From NCBI RefSeq assembly GCF_005490785.1, contig NZ_CP027295.1, positions 1,674,001-1,738,000 on the forward strand: a DNA stretch of 64,000 bases, in the 5' to 3' direction. This stretch comes from Brachybacterium sp. SGAir0954. GTDB taxonomy: Bacteria; Actinomycetota; Actinomycetes; Actinomycetales; Dermabacteraceae. The notes under the pieces are model-generated. The model was not told where the DNA came from. It ran no database searches and worked only from the letters and a program-made list of their open reading frames with translations. The translations under genes were made by a program, and so were the position numbers. This document shows, one piece after another, positions 57,880-64,000 of the stretch; the first letter of the stretch is position 1; every line of letters starts with the position of its first letter.

Positions 57880-60353
57880 TCGTTGTCGCCGCCGGTGTCC
57901 GCGATGGTGCCCTTCCCGGCGTCGGCCTCGTCGGCGTTGTCGTCCCACTGCCAGCCGGCGACCTCGGGGAGGTCCTCCCCGTGGGCGTAGGCGTGGGCGC
58001 GGGCGCGGATCCGCTCGTCCGCCATCCGCTGGCGCAGCCCGGCGGAGCGGGTGCCCAGGCCGTCCACGCGGTCGATCACGTCCATCACCAGGTGGAAGCG
58101 GTCGGTGTCGTTGCGCATGAGCATGTCGAAGGGCGTGGTGGTGGTGCCCTCCTCCTTGTAGCCGCGCACGTGGATCCGGCCGTTCCGGTCGTGGCGGTAG
58201 GCGAGGCGGTGGATGAGCCAGGGGTAGCCGTGGTAGGCGAACACGACGGGAACGTCCTTCCCGAAGATCCCGTCGAAGTCCTTCTCGGAGAGCCCGTGCG
58301 GGTGCTCGGAGTCGTCCTGCAGGCGCATCAGGTCCACGACGTTGACCACCCTCACCTTCAGCTCGGGCATCTCCTCGCGCAGGATCCGCGCGGCCGCGAG
58401 CACCTCGATGGTGGGGATGTCCCCGGCGCACGCGAGCACCACGTCCGGCTCCACGCCCTCGACCTCGGTGCCCGCCCAGTCCCAGATGCCCAGTCCGCGC
58501 GTGCAGTGCAGCACGGCCTCCTCCATCGTGAGCCAGTTCGGGTTCGGCTGCTTCCCGGCCACCACCACGTTCACGTACTGACGCGAGCGCAGGCAGTGGT
58601 CGTAGGTGGACAGCAGCGTGTTGGCGTCCGGCGGCAGGTACACCCGCACGATCTCCGCCTTCTTGTTGACCATGTGGTCGATGAAGCCAGGATCCTGGTG
58701 GCTGAAGCCGTTGTGGTCCTGCCGCCACACGTGCGAGCTGAGCAGGTAGTTCAACGAGGCCAGCGGCCGGCGCCACTCGATCTCGTTGGTGACCTTGAGC
58801 CACTTCGCATGCTGGTTCACCATCGAGTCGACGATGTGGATGAACGCCTCGTAGGAGGAGAACAGGCCGTGGCGCCCGGTGAGCAGGTAGCCCTCGAGCC
58901 ATCCCTGGCACTGGTGCTCGGAGAGCATCTCCATCACGCGGCCGCTGCGCGCCAGGTGCTCCTCGAGGTCCTCGGGCACGAAGTCCGCGTTCCACTGCTT
59001 GTCCGTCACGTCGTAGACGGCCTGCAGACGGTTCGAGGCGGTCTCGTCGGGACCGAAGATCCGGAAGTTGTCCGGGTTCTGCGCCACCACGTCCCGCAGC
59101 CAGTCGCCCAGCACGCGGGTGGGCTCGGAGACGCTGCCGCCCGGGTGGGGGACGTCCACCGCATAGTCCTGGAAGGCCGGCAGACGCAGGGCGCGCAGCA
59201 CCGCGCCGCCGTTGGTGATGGGGTTGGCGGACATCCGGTGCGTCCCCGTCGGCGCCGCCGCGGCGATCTCCGGTCGCAGGGCGCCGTCCTCGTCGAACAG
59301 CTCCTCCGCCCGGTAGGAGCGGAGCCAGGCGTCGAGGTCCGCGAGGTGCTCGTCAGTGTCGCGGGCGCTCGCGAGCGGCACCTGGTGCGAGCGCCAGGAC
59401 CCCTCGGTCTTCTTCCCGTCGATCTGCTTCGGGCCGGTCCAGCCCTTGGGGGTGCGGAAGACGATCATCGGCCACGCGGGGCGCTCGTACTCCCGCCCGG
59501 CCTCCGCCGCCGCGGCGGCCTCCGCCTTGATCGCGGCGACCCGGTCCAGCACCTCGTCCAGCAGGGCGGCGAAGCGGGCGTGGGTCTCGAGCGGGTCCTC
59601 GTCGTCGAACCCGCCGGTGAACACGAACGGCTCGTGCCCGTAGCCGCGCATGAGCGCCTCGAGCTCCGCGTCCCCGATCCGTGACAGCACGGTCGGGTTG
59701 GCGATCTTGTAGCCGTTCAGGTGCAGGATCGGCAGCACGACCCCGTCGGAGTGAGGGTTGACGAACTTGTTCGAGTGCCACGAGGTGGCCAGCGGACCGG
59801 TCTCCGCCTCGCCGTCGCCCACCACGGTGAAGGCGATCTGGTCGGGGTTGTCGAACATCGCGCCGTAGGCGTGCGAGAGGGCATAGCCCAGCTCGCCGCC
59901 CTCATGGATCGAGCCCGGCGTCTCCGGTGCCACGTGGGAGGGGATGCCGCCCGGGAAGGAGAACTGCGTGAACAGGCGCTTGAGCCCGGCCTCGTCCTGC
60001 GTGATCGCCGGGTACGTCTGCGTGTAGGTGCCCTCGAGGTAGCTCGCCGCCACCAGCCCCGGGCCGCCGTGACCGGGGCCGGTCACGAAGATCGCGTTGA
60101 GGTCGCGCTGCGCGATCGCCCGGTTCGCATGGGCGTAGAGGAAGGTCAGGCCCGGGGTGGTGCCCCAGTGACCCAGCAGGCGCGGCTTCACGTGGTCCCG
60201 GGTGAGGGGGGTGCGCAGCAACGGGTTGTCCATGAGGTAGATCTGCCCCACGGAGAGGTAGTTCGCGGCGCGCCACCAGGCGTGGAGAGCGGTCAGCTCC
60301 TCCGTCGAGGGTGCGTGGGACGGAGAGTTCGGCCAGACGGTAGCGGTGTTCAT
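57876..60353 (-). CDS. xfp: Xylulose-5-phosphate/fructose-6-phosphate phosphoketolase
   Basis: An 825-residue thiamine-diphosphate enzyme that splits xylulose-5-P or fructose-6-P with phosphate into acetyl phosphate and a shorter sugar phosphate. Seen: [43 protein letters not shown] (about 90), [26 protein letters not shown], the ThDP motif [21 protein letters not shown] (about 177), [18 protein letters not shown] and [18 protein letters not shown]. The length is normal and the start has AGGAAGG. It forms an operon with acylphosphatase rather than acetate kinase. Confidence 0.95.
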   Translation of the reverse strand: MNTATVWPNSPSHAPSTEELTALHAWWRAANYLSVGQIYLMDNPLLRTPLTRDHVKPRLLGHWGTTPGLTFLYAHANRAIAQRDLNAIFVTGPGHGGPGLVAASYLEGTYTQTYPAITQDEAGLKRLFTQFSFPGGIPSHVAPETPGSIHEGGELGYALSHAYGAMFDNPDQIAFTVVGDGEAETGPLATSWHSNKFVNPHSDGVVLPILHLNGYKIANPTVLSRIGDAELEALMRGYGHEPFVFTGGFDDEDPLETHARFAALLDEVLDRVAAIKAEAAAAAEAGREYERPAWPMIVFRTPKGWTGPKQIDGKKTEGSWRSHQVPLASARDTDEHLADLDAWLRSYRAEELFDEDGALRPEIAAAAPTGTHRMSANPITNGGAVLRALRLPAFQDYAVDVPHPGGSVSEPTRVLGDWLRDVVAQNPDNFRIFGPDETASNRLQAVYDVTDKQWNADFVPEDLEEHLARSGRVMEMLSEHQCQGWLEGYLLTGRHGLFSSYEAFIHIVDSMVNQHAKWLKVTNEIEWRRPLASLNYLLSSHVWRQDHNGFSHQDPGFIDHMVNKKAEIVRVYLPPDANTLLSTYDHCLRSRQYVNVVVAGKQPNPNWLTMEEAVLHCTRGLGIWDWAGTEVEGVEPDVVLACAGDIPTIEVLAAARILREEMPELKVRVVNVVDLMRLQDDSEHPHGLSEKDFDGIFGKDVPVVFAYHGYPWLIHRLAYRHDRNGRIHVRGYKEEGTTTTPFDMLMRNDTDRFHLVMDVIDRVDGLGTRSAGLRQRMADERIRARAHAYAHGEDLPEVAGWQWDDNADEADAGKGTIADTGGDNE

Positions 60354-60464
60354 GGTGCCTTCCTGGAGCAGGGGACCGGAAGCGGGCGGGAAGCGTCCGC
60401 GTCGCCAACGCTACGGCTCGAGGACGGTGAGGGGGAAGGCCTTCGGTCCCGGCGCCCTCCTCGC

Positions 60465-61637
60465 TCAGCGCGGGGCGATGACCGGCTCGCCGTCGGCCCC
60501 GCGGTGCATGACCTCCCGGCCGGACTGCCACACGCGCAGGGTCCGGTTCCGGACGTCGAGCGGATCGCCCTCCCAGAGCACGAGATCCGCCTCCTTGCCC
60601 ACCTCGAGGCTGCCCACGCGGTCGTCGATCCCGAGCACCCGCGCAGGGTGCAGGGTGATCGCGGCGAGGGCGTCCGCGGGGTCCATGCCGTGCTTGACCG
60701 CGAGCGCCGCCTGGTGCACGAGGAACTCGATCGGCACCACCGGGTGGTCGGTGATGATCGAGACCTCCACCCCGGCGCGGGTGAGGATCCCCGGCGCGGC
60801 GGGGGTGCGGCGGCGCACCTCGACCTTCGAGCGGGAGACGATCAGCGGCCCGTACAGCACGGGCACCCCGGCGGCGGCGACCCGGTCGGCGATGAGGTGC
60901 GCCTCGGTGCCGTGGTCGAGCACGAGGTCGTAGCCGAACTCCTCGGCCAGGCGCAGCGCGGTGGCGATGTCGTCGGCCCGGTGGGAGTGCTGGCGCCACG
61001 GGATCTCGCGAGCGAGCACCCGCGCGAGCGCCGCGGAGACGAGGTCCACGTCCCGCTCCTCGGGGTCCTCCGCCGCCCAGGCGCGCGCCTTCGCGAGCGC
61101 CGTGCGGATCGTCAGCGCGACCCCGAGCCGGGTCGAGGGGGTCTGCTTCCTCTCGCCGTACACCCGCTTGGGGTTCTCGCCGAGCGCCGCCTTCAGCCCC
61201 GAGGGCTCGCGCAGCACCATCTCGTCCACGACCCGGCCGTGGGTGCGCAGCGCGACCGCGAGCCCGCCGATGGGGTTGCCGGAGCCGGGGTTGATGTTCA
61301 CGGCGGTGACGCCACCGATGATCGCGTCGTCGAAGCCGAGGTCCAGCGGGTTGATCGCGTCGATCGCGCGGGCCGCGGCCATCACCGGATCGGTCATCTC
61401 GTTGGTGTCGTCCCCGGCCCAGCCCTCGCCCTCCTCGTGCACGCCGAGGTGCACGTGCGCGTCGACGAGGCCCGGGGTGAGCCAGGCGCCCGCGGCGTCG
61501 AGCACCTCCGTCCCGGGCGGCGGGGCCACGCCCGCGCCGAGCGCCGCGATCCGTCCGTCCTCGACGATCACGGTGCCGTCCACGGCGGGGGAGGAGACGG
61601 GCAGGAGGCGGGCGTTCGTGATCGCGAGGGTGCTCAT
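60465..61637 (-). CDS. Amidohydrolase-family protein (imidazolonepropionase-like)
   Basis: A 390-residue TIM-barrel hydrolase. The metal site starts TPGLVDAHVHLGVHEEGEGW (about residue 55), followed by GGVTAVNINPGSGNPIGG, the His pair region IPWRQHSHRADDIATAL (about 216), LDHGTEAHLIAD, and the catalytic Asp in SIITDHPVVP (about 299). The C-terminal EVGKEADLVLWEGDPLDVRNR returns to the small beta-domain. It probably cleaves a cyclic or secondary amide; the substrate is unknown. It stands alone. Confidence 0.88.
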   Translation of the reverse strand: MSTLAITNARLLPVSSPAVDGTVIVEDGRIAALGAGVAPPPGTEVLDAAGAWLTPGLVDAHVHLGVHEEGEGWAGDDTNEMTDPVMAAARAIDAINPLDLGFDDAIIGGVTAVNINPGSGNPIGGLAVALRTHGRVVDEMVLREPSGLKAALGENPKRVYGERKQTPSTRLGVALTIRTALAKARAWAAEDPEERDVDLVSAALARVLAREIPWRQHSHRADDIATALRLAEEFGYDLVLDHGTEAHLIADRVAAAGVPVLYGPLIVSRSKVEVRRRTPAAPGILTRAGVEVSIITDHPVVPIEFLVHQAALAVKHGMDPADALAAITLHPARVLGIDDRVGSLEVGKEADLVLWEGDPLDVRNRTLRVWQSGREVMHRGADGEPVIAPR

Positions 61638-61692
61638 CCCCGCACCCTTCCCCGGGGCGCGTCGCAGGTCAAGCGGGGTGAGCGCCCGTGAC

Positions 61693-61698
61693 TAGAGT
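61693..61698 (+). promoter_or_regulatory. Leaderless -10 box of the PPK2 gene
   Basis: TAGAGT ends 6 bases before ATG 61705, which also helps choose that start over GTG 61699. Confidence 0.5.
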
Positions 61699-61704
61699 GT
61701 GCCC

Positions 61705-62577
61705 ATGTCAGCGAAGAAGCAGAAGGACACGGAGGACCCTCCCCGCGGGGTGCTCATCGAGCCGGGCTGGACGGGCACCGTCCGCGACATCGATCCGCGC
61801 TCCACCCCGGGTTTCGACGGGAAGAAGAAGGACGGCCAGCAGCGGCTCACGGAGCTCGACGCCCCGATCGACGAGCTGCAGGAGCGGCTGTACGCCCAGT
61901 CCCGCGCGACCGGCGAGGGCCCCTCGGTGCTGCTCGTCGTGCAGGGCATGGACACCTCCGGCAAGGGCGGCATCATGCGCCACGTCGTGGGCGGCGTGGA
62001 CCCGCAGGGCGTGCAGATCACCGGCTTCAAGGCACCCACCCGGGCGGAGAAGCGCCACGACTTCCTCTGGCGCATCCGCAAGCGCGTGCCCGGCCCCGGC
62101 ATGATCGGCGTCTTCGACCGCTCCCACTACGAGGACGTGCTCATCCACCGCGTGCACGGCTGGGCCGACGGCAACGAGATCCGCCACCGGTACGCCGCGA
62201 TCAACGCCTTCGAGAAGGAGCTCGTCGAGGCCGGGACGACGGTCGTCAAGGTCATGCTCCACCTCTCCCACGCGGAGCAGGGCGAGCGGCTCATGGAGCG
62301 GCTCGAGCGCCCGGACAAGCACTGGAAGTACAACCCCGGCGACGTCGACGAGCGGCTGCGCTGGGAGGAGTACATGGACGCCTACGACAAGGCGCTCGCG
62401 GCGACCTCCACCGAGGCGGCCCCTTGGCACGTGGTCCCCGCGGACCGCAAGTGGTACGCGCGGATCGCCGTGCAGCAGCTGCTGCTCGACGCCCTGCAGG
62501 GGATCGACCCGCAGTGGCCCGCGGCGGACTTCGACATCCGCGGCGAGCTCGAGCGTCTCACGGCGACCCTCGACTGA
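61705..62577 (+). CDS. ppk2: Polyphosphate kinase 2 family protein
   Basis: A 290-residue P-loop kinase that uses polyphosphate to phosphorylate nucleotides. Walker A is VVQGMDTSGKGGIMRHV (about residue 77); the conserved GFKAPTRAEKRHDFLWRI, Walker B VFDRSHYEDVLIHRV (about 141) and lid HLSHAEQGERLMERLERPDKHWKYNPGDVDERL follow. The length fits a one-domain class I or III PPK2 acting on ADP or AMP. The gene is monocistronic. Confidence 0.93.
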   Translation: MSAKKQKDTEDPPRGVLIEPGWTGTVRDIDPRSTPGFDGKKKDGQQRLTELDAPIDELQERLYAQSRATGEGPSVLLVVQGMDTSGKGGIMRHVVGGVDPQGVQITGFKAPTRAEKRHDFLWRIRKRVPGPGMIGVFDRSHYEDVLIHRVHGWADGNEIRHRYAAINAFEKELVEAGTTVVKVMLHLSHAEQGERLMERLERPDKHWKYNPGDVDERLRWEEYMDAYDKALAATSTEAAPWHVVPADRKWYARIAVQQLLLDALQGIDPQWPAADFDIRGELERLTATLD

Positions 62578-62643
62578 CGGGTCCGGGCAGGGTGGGCGCG
62601 GAGCCGGCTTGAGGTTCCCCCGCACGGGGGTGAGGATGGGGGC

Positions 62644-63141
62644 ATGGCTTCCATCACCTTCAAGAACACCCCCGTGACCACCGTCGGTGAGCTCCCCGCC
62701 GTCGGCTCCGCCCTGCCCGCCTTCGAGCTCGTGGGCCAGGACCTCGCCCCCGTCTCGAGCGCGGACCTCGCCGGCAAGCGCATCGTGCTGAACATCTTCC
62801 CGTCGCTCGACACCGGCACCTGCGCCCTGTCCGTGCGCGCCTTCAACGAGATCGCCGCCGGCCTCGAGGACACCGTCGTCGTCTGCGCCTCGAAGGACCT
62901 CCCCTTCGCGCAGGCCCGCTTCTGCGGCGCCGAGGGCATCGAGAACGTCGTCACCGGCTCCGCCTTCCGCTCCTCCTTCGGCGAGGACTTCGGCGTCACC
63001 ATGCAGGACGGCCCGCTCGCCGGCCTGCTCTCCCGCGCGGTCGTCATCGCCGACGCCGACGGCACCGTCACCTACACCGAGCAGGTGGCCGAGGTCTCCG
63101 AGGAGCCCGACTACGAGGCCGCGAAGGCCGCCCTCGCCTGA
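62644..63141 (+). CDS. tpx: Thiol peroxidase (Tpx-type peroxiredoxin)
   Basis: A 165-residue atypical two-Cys peroxiredoxin reducing hydroperoxides. The peroxidatic Cys is in FPSLDTGTCALSVRAFN (about residue 60) and the resolving Cys in LPFAQARFCGAEGIENV (about 94). GEDFGVTMQDGPLAGLLSRAVVIAD matches the family end. TTGAGG and GAGGAT lie upstream at 17-base spacing, with GAGGAT ending 6 bases from the ATG, another possible leaderless start. DUF488 follows one base after its stop. Confidence 0.93.
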   Translation: MASITFKNTPVTTVGELPAVGSALPAFELVGQDLAPVSSADLAGKRIVLNIFPSLDTGTCALSVRAFNEIAAGLEDTVVVCASKDLPFAQARFCGAEGIENVVTGSAFRSSFGEDFGVTMQDGPLAGLLSRAVVIADADGTVTYTEQVAEVSEEPDYEAAKAALA

Positions 63142-63142
63142 C

Positions 63143-63526
63143 ATGGAGATCGATCTCGAGCGCGTGCGGGACGTGCTGGACGACGGCGGCGCCGCGGCCG
63201 GCACGTCCCGCGTGCTCGTGGACCGACTGTGGCCGCGCGGGGTGCGCAAGGACCGCCTCGTGCACGACCGCTGGGACAAGGACGTCGCCCCCAGCACGGA
63301 GCTGCGCACGGCTTTCCACGGCGGGGACCTGGGCTTCGAGGCGTTCGCGGAGCGCTACCGTGCCGAGCTCGCGGAGAGCGGCGCCGCCGAGGCGCTGCTC
63401 TCCGCCGCCCGGGAGGCCGGGACGGAGCGCCTGAGCCTCCTCTACGCCGCGGCCGACGCCGAGCACAACCACGCCCTCGTGCTGCGCGAGGTGCTCGAGG
63501 AGACGCAGGGCTCCCGGGACGCCTGA
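63143..63526 (+). CDS. DUF488 family protein (YeaO-like)
   Basis: A 127-residue soluble protein. The family signature RVLVDRLWPRGVRKDRLVHDRWDKDVAPSTELRTAFHG covers residues about 23-60, and LSLLYAAADAEHNHALVLREVL closes it. Function is unknown; nucleic-acid or heme-related roles have been proposed for relatives. The ATG begins one base after the tpx stop, so both genes are on one transcript, and a role in oxidative stress is plausible. Confidence 0.88.
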   Translation: MEIDLERVRDVLDDGGAAAGTSRVLVDRLWPRGVRKDRLVHDRWDKDVAPSTELRTAFHGGDLGFEAFAERYRAELAESGAAEALLSAAREAGTERLSLLYAAADAEHNHALVLREVLEETQGSRDA

Positions 63527-63548
63527 GCACCCCCGCCGTGGCCGGCGG

Positions 63549-63554
63549 TAGGGT
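63549..63554 (+). promoter_or_regulatory. Leaderless -10 box of the TauE/SafE-like gene
   Basis: TAGGGT ends 8 bases before GTG 63563; no ribosome binding site is visible. Confidence 0.45.
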
Positions 63555-63562
63555 CAGCGGCC

Positions 63563-64000
63563 GTGGATCCCCTCTCCCTGCTCGTCCTGCTGATCATGGG
63601 CACCCTCGCGGGCGCCATCAACGCGGCCGTGGGCTCGGGGTCCCTGCTGACCCTCCCCGTGCTGCTAGCCCTTGGGATCCCGCCGGGCACGGCCGTGCGC
63701 ACCAACACGATCGGCATCCTCTTCTCGACGATCGGCTCGGTCACCGGGTACCGCCGCGAGATCGCCGCCGAGGGCCGCGCCCTGGTCCCGCTGATCGTCA
63801 CGACGGCCGTGCTCGCCGCGACCGGCTCCGTGCTGCTGCTGCTCTCGCCCTCGGACGCGCTCGACGTGGTGGTGCCCGTCCTCATCGTGCTCGCGCTGCT
63901 GCTCGTCGTCCTCCAGAAGCCCATCACCCGGGCGATCGCCGCCCGACGCGCCGGCCGCGTGAGCGCGGAGCACTCCGGCAGCCCGTACCGCTCCCCGCCG
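63563..64000 (+). CDS. TauE/SafE-family membrane permease (N-terminal part)
   Basis: 146 codons are visible from GTG 63563 to the window end with no stop. The start VDPLSLLVLLIMGTLAGAINAAVGSGSLLTLPVLLALGIPP is the family signature, with GTAVRTNTIGILFSTIGSVTGY next and two further helices at about 78-115. Family members move sulfite, sulfonates or other anions across the membrane, usually with eight helices in about 250 residues, so roughly half is here. Confidence 0.88.
   Translation, partial: MDPLSLLVLLIMGTLAGAINAAVGSGSLLTLPVLLALGIPPGTAVRTNTIGILFSTIGSVTGYRREIAAEGRALVPLIVTTAVLAATGSVLLLLSPSDALDVVVPVLIVLALLLVVLQKPITRAIAARRAGRVSAEHSGSPYRSPP

Noticed and set aside
1-64000. tRNA or rRNA genes and CRISPR arrays
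   Set aside because: I looked for T-loop GGTTCGAATC-like words, rRNA landmarks and regularly spaced 25-40 base repeats, and found none that held up.

Overview
The window is very GC-rich, densely coded DNA with an actinobacterial character. Signs of this are GC-biased third codon positions, many GTG starts, a TTG start, an Rpf-type muralytic protein, a DUF222/HNH protein, a DUF3152 protease, and many start codons lying 6-8 bases behind a TANNNT -10 box (leaderless genes). The gene set (BCCT/choline genes, phosphoketolase, fru operon, cytosolic GH92) suits Micrococcales, perhaps a Brachybacterium-like Dermabacteraceae member; that placement is inference. No rRNA, tRNA, CRISPR array, transposase or prophage was recognised, so this is mostly ordinary chromosome with a few scars.

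Layout. 0-8 kb: an alpha/beta-hydrolase/GNAT fusion, a MarR regulator with a palindromic operator before a small membrane protein, an ECF sigma-ogt-tag DNA alkylation repair operon, and a DUF347 membrane protein followed by an OmpR-type two-component pair. 8-17 kb: a large secreted LamG-metallophosphoesterase, arfB, an acyltransferase, a DUF3152 metalloprotease, a shrunken endoglycoceramidase-like gene, an ABC-F ATPase and a SurA-like lipoprotein. 17-26 kb: the choline-to-glycine-betaine operon betT-betB-betA, then a sugar/inositol-type dehydrogenase and isomerase pair with about 1.1 kb of non-coding DNA upstream. 26-35 kb: a DUF222/HNH protein, small enzymes, lactate dehydrogenase, a condensation-domain/GNAT fusion, an Rpf protein, thymidine kinase and a VOC protein.

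35-41 kb is the most interesting block: a two-component system runs into a Ser/Thr-rich membrane-anchored protein, an ApbE-like flavin transferase, a ferric-reductase-like haem membrane protein, a NuoF-like NADH dehydrogenase and a ferredoxin, with all five redox genes overlapping or nearly touching. It looks like an NADH-to-outside electron-transfer module without a recognisable FMN-binding-domain partner. 41-45 kb: a MoxR-type AAA+ ATPase with a vWA partner that carries a one-base frameshift, then a scar in which a rearranged copy of the thymidine kinase/VOC locus 10 kb away truncates a histidine phosphatase gene.

45-64 kb: a Rho-N-type small protein, Mug glycosylase, a GH92 mannosidase, a phosphoribosyltransferase, the fruR-fruK-fruA operon, an NAD(P)-binding protein, DUF808, an MFS exporter, phosphoketolase translationally coupled to acylphosphatase, an amidohydrolase, PPK2, thiol peroxidase, DUF488 and the start of a TauE/SafE-like transporter.
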